A stretch of DNA of 64,000 nt from Cohnella nanjingensis (GTDB lineage Bacteria; Bacillota; Bacilli; Paenibacillales; Paenibacillaceae). The stretch's first letter is position 1, and the number at the start of each line of letters is the position of its first letter. The notes below the pieces were generated by a model. The model worked only from the letters and a program-made list of their open reading frames with translations, made no database searches and was not told the origin of the DNA. Shown piece after piece: positions 33,525 to 41,529 of this stretch. The stretch is taken from positions 62,001 to 126,000 of the forward strand of contig NZ_JACJVP010000039.1 in assembly GCF_014212125.1 (NCBI RefSeq), read 5' to 3'. The position numbers were made by a program, and so were the translations under genes.

Positions 33525-34154
33525 ATGAGCGGAACGACGTTAAGAGAAGCGGCTTTTCAACAAATGAAGAGAAGTATCGTGCAGGGGGAATGGGAGGGAG
33601 GGACGTTTCTCTCGGAGAAGTCGCTGAGCGAGCGGCTGCAAATGAGCAAAACTCCCGTACGGTCGGCTTTGGATCGACTGGAAATGATGGGGCTGGTCAA
33701 GCTGGTGCCGAATCAAGGGTTCGTCGTTCAGGAGATTTCTTTGAAGAAGATTATGGACATCTATGAATTGCGGTTATCGCTCGAGACATTCGCGGTCTGC
33801 CGTCTGACGGGGAAGATGGATCGGGCCTTCTTCGAGCAGCTCGATGCCAACCTGGAGAAGCAAGCGGCGGCGGTCGCGCAAGAGGATATCGTCGGCTACG
33901 TGGAGCTGGACCGGCAATTCCATGAAGCGATCATCGCGGGGATGGACAATGAGGAATACGCGGACGCGGTGTCCAGAATGCAGGATAAGTTCCTGATGGC
34001 CGTGCGTACGACCTTCTATAAGAACAAGAATCGGCTATGGGGCAGCCTGGAAGAGCACAAGCAAATCCGCGACGCGCTCGCGGGAAGCGATCCGGCGCTC
34101 AGCGAAAGGTTGATCCGCAATCATATCGAATTCGTAAAGCAAATCATGCTCTGA
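33525..34154 (+). CDS. GntR family transcriptional regulator (FadR subfamily, FCD domain)
   Basis: The 209-residue protein has a GntR winged helix (FQQMKRSIVQGEWEGGTFLSEKSLSERLQMSKTPVRSALDRLEMMGLV) and an FCD domain with the metal-site pattern ELDRQFHEAII and, later, SLEEHKQIRDAL and LIRNHIEFV (Asp/His ligands). Such domains sense sugar acids or keto acids. ATG 33525 gives better spacing from GAAGG than ATG 33519, which is adjacent to it. Its stop codon touches the operator of the dehydratase operon, so it is the best candidate for that operon's regulator. Confidence 0.9.
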   Translation: MSGTTLREAAFQQMKRSIVQGEWEGGTFLSEKSLSERLQMSKTPVRSALDRLEMMGLVKLVPNQGFVVQEISLKKIMDIYELRLSLETFAVCRLTGKMDRAFFEQLDANLEKQAAAVAQEDIVGYVELDRQFHEAIIAGMDNEEYADAVSRMQDKFLMAVRTTFYKNKNRLWGSLEEHKQIRDALAGSDPALSERLIRNHIEFVKQIML

Positions 34155-34203
34155 TGTATACAAGTGAGACATCTTGAGCGTCTAATCTTCCTCATGCTAC
34201 GTT
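34154..34203 (+). promoter_or_regulatory. Promoter/operator of the dehydratase operon (copy 2)
   Basis: ATGTATACA (34154-34162) is followed by GAGACATCTTGAGC, where TTGAGC (34174-34179) is the -35 box, and TACGTT (34198-34203) is the -10 box. The block is nearly the same as the one before the lactonase gene (copy 1), including the sequence between operator and -35 box. This points to joint control of both outward units. Confidence 0.7.
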
Positions 34204-34235
34204 TAACCCATCCTTATTAACGGAGGTTACGCGGC

Positions 34236-35384
34236 ATGAAGATTACGGACGTTCGCACCTATATCGTAGGGAACCCTTGGAAAAATTGGCTGTTCGTCCA
34301 GGTGGATACGGACGAAGGGGTGACCGGATTGGGCGAAGGAACGCTGAACGGATTGGCCAAGACGGTCGAGACGGCGATTCACGAGTTGAAGCATCTCGTG
34401 CTGGGCATGGATCCGTTCGACGTGGAGACGATCTCCCTAAAGCTGATTCGCGATGTCTACTCGGACGGCGGCCAAGTTCAAGGCTCGGCGCTAGCGGCGA
34501 TCGAGACGGCGTGCTGGGATATTATGGGCAAGGCGACCGGACAGCCTCTCTATAAGCTGCTTGGCGGCAAGTGTCACGACAAGCTGCGCTGCTACGCCAA
34601 CGGTTGGTACCGGGGCGGCGCGAACGAAGAGAGCTTCTTCAACCAGGCGAAAGAGGTTGTCGAGAAGGGCTACACGGCACTGAAGTTCGATCCGTTCGGA
34701 GCTGCTTGGCGAACCGTCGAGCGGGCCGATTTTGCGAGCGCGATCCGGAATATCGCCGCCGTACGCGAAGCGGTCGGACCGGATGTGGACATTCTGATCG
34801 AAGGCCACAACCGCTTCAGCGTGCATACCGCCTTGCAATTCGCCGAAGCCATGACCCCATACAGTCCTAGCTGGTTCGAAGCGCCGGTTCCGCCTTACCG
34901 GGTCTCGTCGGTCGTCGAAGTGGCGAAGCGCAGTCCGGTGCCGATCGCTTGCGGAGAAGATTACTATAATCGCGAGCAATTCGCGGAGCTGCTGAAGCAC
35001 GACGCCGTCCATATTATCCAGCTGGAGCCGCAGTTCCTGGGACTTGGCGCATCGAAGCAAATATGCGGAATGGTCCACGCGCACAACGGCGTGACCGCGC
35101 CGCACAGCGCGCAAGGGCCGATCTGTTCGATCGTCTGCTCTCACCTGAACATGGCGACGCCGAACTTCTTCTTGCATGAGATTTTCGACGACTTCAACCA
35201 TTCGTGGGCGCAGGACATCTTCTCCCCGCCCTTCAAGGTAGTCGATGGTTATTTACAGCCGCCGGAGCGTCCCGGTCTCGGCGTCGAGATCAACCTGGAG
35301 GAAGCGGCCAAGTACCCGTACCATCCGGGACACTGGCTGCCGTTGTTTAAGCAAGGATGGGAAAAGCGGGAACGGGTCGAATAG
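34236..35384 (+). CDS. Enolase-superfamily sugar-acid dehydratase (mandelate racemase/muconate lactonizing enzyme family)
   Basis: The 382-residue protein has the capping domain and barrel of the MR/MLE family. Active-site elements are ALKFDPF (the Lys region), ILIEGHNRF (metal Glu and His), WFEAPVPP (Glu), ACGEDYY (Glu) and GVTAPHSAQGP (catalytic His). The His after the second strand and the final His fit the galactonate/gluconate-type acid-sugar dehydratases, which make 2-keto-3-deoxy acids. GGAGGTTACGCGGC precedes the ATG. It is the first gene of a four-gene operon with two dehydrogenases and an FAH-family hydrolase; the substrate is probably a hexonate, 6-deoxyhexonate or pentonate. Confidence 0.9.
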   Translation: MKITDVRTYIVGNPWKNWLFVQVDTDEGVTGLGEGTLNGLAKTVETAIHELKHLVLGMDPFDVETISLKLIRDVYSDGGQVQGSALAAIETACWDIMGKATGQPLYKLLGGKCHDKLRCYANGWYRGGANEESFFNQAKEVVEKGYTALKFDPFGAAWRTVERADFASAIRNIAAVREAVGPDVDILIEGHNRFSVHTALQFAEAMTPYSPSWFEAPVPPYRVSSVVEVAKRSPVPIACGEDYYNREQFAELLKHDAVHIIQLEPQFLGLGASKQICGMVHAHNGVTAPHSAQGPICSIVCSHLNMATPNFFLHEIFDDFNHSWAQDIFSPPFKVVDGYLQPPERPGLGVEINLEEAAKYPYHPGHWLPLFKQGWEKRERVE

Positions 35385-35403
35385 AAGAGGAGGAGAGGAG
35401 CGG

Positions 35404-36408
35404 ATGAGCATGCAAGCTTTGGTCTATGAAGGGCCGCGTACGATGAATATGCGGGAAGTTCCGGTTCCCGATCTGAAGCCCGACGAGGTTCTTATCCGAG
35501 TGGAGCGGGCGGGGATCTGCGGCTCCGAGCTTAGCGGGTATCTAGGGCATAATTCGCTTCGCAAGCCGCCCCTGATCATGGGGCATGAGTTCGCGGGCGT
35601 GATCGAGCGGATCGGCGAGCAGGCGAGCGGCATCCAAGCGGGGGAACGCGTGACGGCCAATCCCTTGGTCACCTGCGGGTCGTGCCGGTACTGCCGCAAC
35701 GGGGAGTCGCAATTGTGCGGCTCTAGAAATCTGCTAGGGGCTCACCGGCCGGGCGCGTTCGCGCAGTTCGTTGCGGTGCCGGTCCGAAATGTATATCGTT
35801 TGGAAGACTACGTATCGTTCGAGGAGGGCGCGCTGGCCGAACCGTTCGCCTGCGCAATCCATGTTTGCCGCTTGCTTGGATTAACGCCGACAAGCCGGCT
35901 TCTGATCTATGGCGCGGGTCCGATCGGCCTGTTCGCGCTTCAGGCGGCGATGGTTTATGGCATCCATGATGCGGTCATCGTGGATTTGAATGAATCGAGG
36001 CTGGAGATTGCTAGAGAGCTCGGCGGCATCGCCGTTTCGAACTTGAACGAGCTTCCCGAAGGAAGCGGGAGCGGGTTCGACGCCGTTATCGACGCCGTCG
36101 GCGCGGAAGCGACGAGGCAGCGCAGCGTGGCCGCCGTTCGCCCGGGAGGCAAGGTCGTCTTCACGGGCCTGCACGAAGCGGATAGCAAGCTGCCGATCAA
36201 CGACATGATCCGCAGCGAGATCGGCGCCAAGGGCGCGTTCGCCTATTCGCAGGAAGACTTCGAGACGGCCTTGCTCTGGATCGGGCAAGGGAGAATCCGC
36301 CTGCTGCCTTGGGTGGAGACTTCTCCGATGAGCGAAGGCGGCGCATCGTTCGAGAAGCTGATCGGCGGTCCGGGGAAAATCGCGAAAATCTTTCTAACAT
36401 TTGAATAG
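35404..36408 (+). CDS. Zinc-dependent alcohol/polyol dehydrogenase (MDR family)
   Basis: The 334-residue enzyme has the catalytic zinc region AGICGSE...GHEFAG, the four-Cys structural zinc loop CGSCRYCRNGESQLC, and the nucleotide fold LLIYGAGPIGLFALQAA. The acceptor Asp in IVDLNESR points to NAD. ATG 35404 is chosen over the longer frame because GAGGAGAGGAG lies just upstream. In this operon it may oxidise the free sugar to its lactone or act on a keto-deoxy acid; L-threonine- or sorbitol-dehydrogenase-like proteins commonly fill such roles. Confidence 0.9.
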   Translation: MSMQALVYEGPRTMNMREVPVPDLKPDEVLIRVERAGICGSELSGYLGHNSLRKPPLIMGHEFAGVIERIGEQASGIQAGERVTANPLVTCGSCRYCRNGESQLCGSRNLLGAHRPGAFAQFVAVPVRNVYRLEDYVSFEEGALAEPFACAIHVCRLLGLTPTSRLLIYGAGPIGLFALQAAMVYGIHDAVIVDLNESRLEIARELGGIAVSNLNELPEGSGSGFDAVIDAVGAEATRQRSVAAVRPGGKVVFTGLHEADSKLPINDMIRSEIGAKGAFAYSQEDFETALLWIGQGRIRLLPWVETSPMSEGGASFEKLIGGPGKIAKIFLTFE

Positions 36409-36422
36409 GAGGCGCGTCAAAG

Positions 36423-37265
36423 ATGAAGCTCGTGCAATTTTATCAACTGCAGGATCAAGACCGTAAGCTCCAGGTGGGTGTGCTAAAAGAAGATTCCGAG
36501 ATCGTAGCCTTGAATGCGGCAGGAACGATGCGGGATGTGATTCGGAGCGCCAACGTTCATGCCTTGGAGGAGGGAGCTTCTTATCGTCTGGAGGACGTGA
36601 AGCTGCTGTCTCCGCTGACGGATCCGGAGAAGATTATCTGCATCGGTCTGAACTATTACGATCACGTGATGGAATCCAATATGCAGGTGCCGAAGGTGCC
36701 GGTGCTGTTCCCGAAGTACAACAATTGCTTGGTCGGACAAGACGATGAGGTGGTCATTCCGGCCGAAGTGACGCAATGCGATTACGAAGTGGAGCTTGCG
36801 GTCGTCATCGGCAAGACGGCCAAGCGGGTATCGTTGGAATCGGCGATGGATTACGTGTTCGGCTACACCGTACTGAACGACGTGAGCGCGCGGGACATCC
36901 AATTGAACGAGCCCCAGTGGACGCGCGGCAAAGCGATCGACGGCTTCGCCCCGACGGGACCATGGATCGTCACGGCCGACGAGATCGCGAACCCCGGCGA
37001 TCTCGGCATCTCCCTCGCGTTAAACGGAGAGACGATGCAGAACTCGAACACAAAGGAATTGATCTTCGACGTTCCTTATCTGGTCTCGTTCCTCTCGAAC
37101 ACGATGACGCTTCAGCCCGGCGATATCATCAGCACCGGCACGCCGCCGGGCGTCGGGATGGGGAGGAAGCCGCAACTGTGGCTGAAGCCTGGCGATGTCG
37201 TGGAAGCGACGGTAGAAGGGATCGGCACGCTGCGCAATACGTTCGTGGCCGAACCTATTGAATAG
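36423..37265 (+). CDS. Fumarylacetoacetate hydrolase family protein
   Basis: The 280-residue protein has the FAH fold from about residue 70: IICIGLNYYDHVMES, VLFPKYNNCLVG, the metal ligands in CDYEVELAVVIGK (Glu-x-Glu), GYTVLNDVSARDIQ, and GDIISTGTPPGVGMGRKP. Family members hydrolyse C-C bonds of diketo acids or dehydrate keto-deoxy acids. Between a dehydratase and an SDR, the closest known role is 2,4-diketo-3-deoxy-L-fuconate or -rhamnonate hydrolase, releasing pyruvate plus lactate. AATAGGAGGCG precedes the ATG. Confidence 0.92.
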   Translation: MKLVQFYQLQDQDRKLQVGVLKEDSEIVALNAAGTMRDVIRSANVHALEEGASYRLEDVKLLSPLTDPEKIICIGLNYYDHVMESNMQVPKVPVLFPKYNNCLVGQDDEVVIPAEVTQCDYEVELAVVIGKTAKRVSLESAMDYVFGYTVLNDVSARDIQLNEPQWTRGKAIDGFAPTGPWIVTADEIANPGDLGISLALNGETMQNSNTKELIFDVPYLVSFLSNTMTLQPGDIISTGTPPGVGMGRKPQLWLKPGDVVEATVEGIGTLRNTFVAEPIE

Positions 37266-37281
37266 ACTTCGAGGTGCGGCG

Positions 37282-38049
37282 ATGAGCTGGGAGAATAAAG
37301 TCGTTATCGTAACGGGAGGCGGAGGCGGCATCGGCCGCGCGATCGCCCAACGATTCGCGCGGGCGGGGGCGTCTGTCGTCGTAGTCGGCCGCACGCTCGG
37401 CAAGGTACAATCCGTGGCCGACGAGATTGCGGCCGAAGGCGGTCGCGCCGTCGCCATGGGAGCTGACGTCTCGTCCGAGGAGGACGTGGCGCGGGTGATC
37501 CGCGATACGCGGAGCTTGTTCGGCCGAATCGACGTCATGGTGAACAATGCGGCAGTATGTCCGCAAGTCCGGCTAACCGATATGAGCCTGGACGAATGGA
37601 ATGGCGTCATTACGAACAACCTGACGTCCGTGTTCTTGTTCAGCCGGGGCGTCATTCCGTCGATGCTGGAGCAGGGGGGAGGCGTAATCGTGAACGTCAG
37701 CTCCGTACATGCGCTGGCGACGCTCGACGGCTATTCCGCCTACTCGGCTTCTAAGGCGGGCATCGTCGGGCTCACGCGGGCCATCGCCCTTGATTACGCG
37801 AAGCAGAATATTCGGGCGAATACGGTATTGCCGGGCGCCGTGCGCACGCCTATGCTCGAGAGCAGCGTGAAGAACCTGAACACGCCGCAGGAAGAGATCA
37901 TGAAGCAGTGGGACGATTCGCAGCCGATCGGCCGAGTCGGACAGCCGGAGGAGATCGCGTCCGTCGTGATGTTCGCCGCAAGCCCGGACAATTCGTTTAT
38001 GACCGGAGCGACGTTGGTAGCGGACGGCGGGATGACGGCGGAGTTGTAG
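37282..38049 (+). CDS. Short-chain dehydrogenase/reductase
   Basis: The 255-residue SDR has the cofactor motif VTGGGGGIGRAIA (residues about 9-21), NNAAV, the catalytic Ser in VNVSSVHAL and YSAYSASKAG (Tyr-x3-Lys). Strand 2 ends in VGRT rather than an Asp, so NADP is possible. ATG 37282 follows CGAGGTGCGG; the earlier TTG would overlap the preceding gene. In the deoxysugar pathway an SDR oxidises the 2-keto-3-deoxy acid at C4 before the FAH-family hydrolase, which would fit here. It is the last gene before an IS remnant. Confidence 0.92.
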   Translation: MSWENKVVIVTGGGGGIGRAIAQRFARAGASVVVVGRTLGKVQSVADEIAAEGGRAVAMGADVSSEEDVARVIRDTRSLFGRIDVMVNNAAVCPQVRLTDMSLDEWNGVITNNLTSVFLFSRGVIPSMLEQGGGVIVNVSSVHALATLDGYSAYSASKAGIVGLTRAIALDYAKQNIRANTVLPGAVRTPMLESSVKNLNTPQEEIMKQWDDSQPIGRVGQPEEIASVVMFAASPDNSFMTGATLVADGGMTAEL

Positions 38050-38058
38050 GTTAGAATC

Positions 38059-38525
38059 CTATCGCGGATGAGCGACTATTGAGGGATGGCAACGTTTACC
38101 GCGTTGGCATCCTTTTGTGCGCTTGGCAGTGCGTCGACTAAGGCGTGGAAGTCTCCAGCATACCGCGAGGTGGCGGAAGTGCACCGCTTGGATATGTTCC
38201 TTGACAAGGTGATTCTTATCGTCCCCTTTACGCTTTCGGTAGGCGTAGCAACCGCTTCTACAGACTTGGAGCAGCTCGCACAGCTCCGTCACCGTGAAGC
38301 CGGTCGCTGCACGCTCAATAATTTGATACTTGGTTTTGACACCTCCTGATTCCAGAGTTTCAAACCCTTTTTTAGGGCTTCATTCTCCCGTTTGAGCCTG
38401 TTCATGTATCGATCCGGATCGCAATATTCATCCTTACGTCCACGTTGATCCAACGGTCCAAAGTCCCCGAGTTTCCGGTATTTGCGCATCCATTTCTTCA
38501 CTCGGTCCTTATCTTGAATGTCCAT
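38059..38525 (-). pseudogene. IS3-family (IS150-like) transposase remnant
   Basis: On the minus strand the upstream half (38525-38289) encodes an OrfA-like piece with a helix-turn-helix and a basic-leucine coiled coil (MNRLKRENEALKKGLKLWNQEV). The next half begins an OrfB-like piece, VTELCELLQVCRSGCYAYRKRK, and then loses homology. The catalytic DDE domain is missing and no terminal inverted repeats are found. It is a dead fragment directly after the sugar-acid operon. Confidence 0.75.
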
Positions 38526-38756
38526 TTTTCCAATGTCTATTCTAAGGGGTGCACCTCACTATAGCCGGGGTCTTTTTTTTTTGTTTTGGATGAAGCGGAC
38601 AATCTTCTTTTATATTGATCCTAATAAACTGACAATCGACGACATGAATCGACAAATCGATCTCTGTTTGAAGAAAATATTGTCAAATGCAGCGAGAATT
38701 TTAATTCAAAATTGAAAATAAATGTATAAATTTCAGATTTATGAATATGACAGTTA
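38526..38756 (+). other. AT-rich intergenic stretch with T-run
   Basis: An uninterrupted T-run of about eleven bases lies near 38573. The AT content rises sharply from there to the next gene. There is no convincing ORF; a 65-codon frame at 38518-38715 has no ribosome binding site and looks random. Confidence 0.4.
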
Positions 38757-38770
38757 TGCAAGCGCTAACA
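38757..38770 (+). promoter_or_regulatory. CcpA binding site (cre)
   Basis: TGCAAGCGCTAACA matches the consensus TGNAANCGNTNNCA at every defined position. It lies 54 bp before the start codon of the secreted glycosidase, where CcpA would repress the gene when preferred sugars are present. Confidence 0.8.
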
Positions 38771-38823
38771 GTTGTGACTAACCGTATCGATCGTGTCCAT
38801 GATTGCTTTGGAGGAGGTTTCAT

Positions 38824-40914
38824 ATGGACAAATGGAATCAACGGTGTCTAGGTGATGCGTTTAAACGGTTTCTAGCTATCATGTTGCTATGGGCATTCAT
38901 CCCTATCCCTGCGGGAGGAGCGTTCGCTGAAGGCACGCTGCTTAAGACCGGGAACTATTACTACAGCCTAGCCCCGGATGCAGGCCTGTCTCCCGACAAA
39001 GGCGCAACCGGCCTGATATCGTCGGAGAGCGGCGTGCTCCAGGACGGCTTGACGACGACCTATGCCGGATGGATGGGAAGCGCCTCCTCCAAAGGGACGG
39101 TCCAGGTGGTGTTTGATCTGTTGAAGGACTACCCGCTGGACAGCATTAACCTTGTATTGAATTCACCCAACAGCTTTTGGGGCTTTAAGGAGCTTACGGT
39201 CAAGTACCGCGCCGAGTCTACAACGGATTATTACTATCTTGCCGGAAAGCATGTAAGGTCGGGAACCGCCTTGAACTATTCGGTCCAAATACCGATGAAT
39301 AACAAGACGGCTAGATTTATCGTAATCGATATTAAGCGTTCGCATGCCTATCAGCATATCCCCCTTACGGAAGTTCAAATCTCCAAAGGCGCAGGCGATG
39401 AAGGGCAGAATCCGGCGCCCGCGTATACCGTAGAGCAAATGCAGGCTGAGCTTGGCAAAGACGCCATGATGGCGGATAAATACGGACAGTGGATCTATGA
39501 GACCTGGACGGATAAGGTTGCATCCGACGAGCAGCTGCAGCAGGAATATGCAAGGGAGGCAAGCGCGCTGAACAAGGTGGCGTTAAACCGCGGCAAGTAT
39601 GATCAGTACGGCGGGATGAAAAGCGAGGGACGGTATAACGACACCGGATTCTTCCGACTTCAGCAAATCGATCATAAATGGTGGTTCATCACTCCGGACG
39701 GTTATAAATTCTTTTTAAAGGGCGTGGACGCGACAAGTATATGGGAGTGGGGATACGGCACGCCTTACCGTAAAGCGAACGGCACTCCAAGGAGAGTGTT
39801 CGAGGAGCTTCCCGATCCGAGCGCTTATGCTCCCGCCTACACCAATGATTCCAATGGCGAGAGAGTCAGCTTCGTCGTTGCCAACGTCATGAAAAAATAC
39901 GGCAGCGGCTTTGAAGCGAAGTGGGAGGAAATCACCAAGAAGAGGTTGATCAATTGGGGCTTTAATGCCTTCAGCAAATGGACCAAACCTAATCATATTC
40001 CGAAGTTTCCTTATATACAGGTCCTGCAGGATCCGCCCCAACTGAAAAGAATTCAATGGACGTACGACGTGTTCGATCCGCAGGCTGAATCCATCATCGA
40101 CAGCGCCTTGCGCGCGCAGCTTCAAACGGCGAGGGGGGACCAATGGCTGATCGGCTACACGTATGATAATGAAGCCGGATGGACCTCCGATATTGTAAAA
40201 GAGATTTTGACCTATAATTCGGCTTCGGCAGCGAAGGGCGCTTTTGTAGATTTTCTTGCGCCAAGATACAACAATGACATTACAGTCGTCAACCAGCTCC
40301 TCGGCACTAGCGCCGAATCGTTCGACGCCTTGACGAATACGCCAATCGCGATCGTGAACGTTCCGGCTGCGGATGTATCGGACTACATCAAGTTGGCATC
40401 CCGAACGTACTTCTCGACGATACGCAATGTGATCAAAAAGTATGATAAGAACCATTTGTTTTTAGGCTCCTCTATCGTTCCCACCTGGCGGACCAGCCTG
40501 GAATGGGATTCGGCAGCCATGGATTATGTGGACGCTTTTTCCGTGGATAATTATACGAAAAATGCAGGCTGGCTCTCCCGGTATGAAGCTTTCGGCAAAC
40601 CTCTGTTGAATCTGGAATTTACATTCAGCTTCAGCGGGCGCGGGTTATCTCCCGTTAATGCGGATACGAATGTAGCCAGCATAGCGGAAAGAGGAGCGGC
40701 CTTCAAAGCTTTTGTCGAGAGCCAGGCAGCACATCCTTTGTTTGTCGGTTCGGGCTGGTTCTCGTACTACGATCAGGCGGTTACCGGACGCAGAGACAGC
40801 GAGAATTTCAATATAGGCCTGGTGAATCAGCAGGATCAACCTTATACGGATATGGTCAATCTCATGAAAAACGTCAATGCCGGGTTGGAAGCTATTCATA
40901 AGAACGGCAACTAG
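38824..40914 (+). CDS. Secreted GH50/agarase-like glycoside hydrolase
   Basis: The 696-residue protein has a signal peptide (LLWAFIPIPAGGAFAEG) and an N-terminal beta-sandwich of discoidin/CBM type (about 30-190; VVFDLLKDYPLDSINLVLNSP, TVKYRAESTTDYYY). A clan GH-A barrel follows from about 240: WWFITPDGYKFFLKGVDATSIW, RLINWGFNAFSKWT, LIGYTYDNEAGWTSD (Asn-Glu, likely acid/base) and PLLNLEFTFSFSGRGL (likely nucleophile Glu). This spacing and the DNE and EF.FS signatures recall GH50 beta-agarases, but similarity is loose and the real substrate could be another galactan or glucan. ATG 38824 follows GGAGGAGG. A cre box lies upstream. Confidence 0.75.
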   Translation: MDKWNQRCLGDAFKRFLAIMLLWAFIPIPAGGAFAEGTLLKTGNYYYSLAPDAGLSPDKGATGLISSESGVLQDGLTTTYAGWMGSASSKGTVQVVFDLLKDYPLDSINLVLNSPNSFWGFKELTVKYRAESTTDYYYLAGKHVRSGTALNYSVQIPMNNKTARFIVIDIKRSHAYQHIPLTEVQISKGAGDEGQNPAPAYTVEQMQAELGKDAMMADKYGQWIYETWTDKVASDEQLQQEYAREASALNKVALNRGKYDQYGGMKSEGRYNDTGFFRLQQIDHKWWFITPDGYKFFLKGVDATSIWEWGYGTPYRKANGTPRRVFEELPDPSAYAPAYTNDSNGERVSFVVANVMKKYGSGFEAKWEEITKKRLINWGFNAFSKWTKPNHIPKFPYIQVLQDPPQLKRIQWTYDVFDPQAESIIDSALRAQLQTARGDQWLIGYTYDNEAGWTSDIVKEILTYNSASAAKGAFVDFLAPRYNNDITVVNQLLGTSAESFDALTNTPIAIVNVPAADVSDYIKLASRTYFSTIRNVIKKYDKNHLFLGSSIVPTWRTSLEWDSAAMDYVDAFSVDNYTKNAGWLSRYEAFGKPLLNLEFTFSFSGRGLSPVNADTNVASIAERGAAFKAFVESQAAHPLFVGSGWFSYYDQAVTGRRDSENFNIGLVNQQDQPYTDMVNLMKNVNAGLEAIHKNGN

Positions 40915-40948
40915 AGTCGTAACGAAGTCGAGCAGGTGACCATGCAGA

Positions 40949-40983
40949 TTGCAGGGGATCTTGACCCTGCAGTCGGCTTTTGT
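40949..40983 (+). terminator. Terminator-like hairpin
   Basis: TGCAGGG (40950-40956) pairs with CCCTGCA (40965-40971) around GATCTTGA, and a short GC/CTTTT tail follows. It lies 36 bp after the glycosidase stop codon. Confidence 0.5.
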
Positions 40984-40995
40984 TCGTTCGGGTGC

Positions 40996-41529
40996 CTATA
41001 CGCGATGCAGCTTGCGATGGGCCGAAGGCGTCATACCCAGCTTGGAGCTGAACACCCGGCTCAGGTAGAAGCCGTTCTCGTACCCGCATTGCTGCGCGAT
41101 CCAATCGAGCGGCTTCGTCGTCTCCTCGAGCAGTCGGCACGCGCGGCCAAGCCGCAGGCCGATCACGAAATCGGAAGGCGTCGTCCGGTACGCCGCTCGA
41201 AAACGCCGAGTAAGCTGCACCGGACTACTGCCGAGCGCATCATCCGAGAGCTCCCGCATCGCCAGCGGTTCATAGGCATGCTTGAGCAGCCAGCGGCGCG
41301 CCTCTTGCATGTCCGGTCCGGGCTTGCCGGCTGTCGGATGAGCATCCGGGTCGGTCCGGCTGCTCTCCAGCTCGAAAAGCCGCCACAGATCTTCCACCAT
41401 ATGCTTCAAACGGCGAAGAGGCGGGCAAACGCGACCGGCAACGGCGCTAGCTCCTCGTCGCCGGCGCATTTTGACTGGTTCAATTATGAAGTCATGGAGT
41501 AGAGGCAAACTTGTGTGATTCTTACTCAT
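40996..41529 (-). CDS. AraC-type DNA-binding protein without sensor domain
   Basis: The 177-residue product contains a complete AraC DNA-binding domain (MRELSDDALGSSPVQLTRRFRAAYRTTPSDFV and LDWIAQQCGYENGFYLSRVFSSKLGMTPSAHRK) with a short helical lead-in (RRLKHMVEDLWRLFELE) that in full-length relatives follows a cupin sensor of 130-150 residues. The first 45 residues look non-homologous and basic. Its ATG overlaps the stop codon of the upstream membrane-protein gene (ATGA). It is either an N-terminally truncated remnant that fused to this junction, or a stand-alone regulator. Confidence 0.65.
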   Translation of the reverse strand: MSKNHTSLPLLHDFIIEPVKMRRRRGASAVAGRVCPPLRRLKHMVEDLWRLFELESSRTDPDAHPTAGKPGPDMQEARRWLLKHAYEPLAMRELSDDALGSSPVQLTRRFRAAYRTTPSDFVIGLRLGRACRLLEETTKPLDWIAQQCGYENGFYLSRVFSSKLGMTPSAHRKLHRV

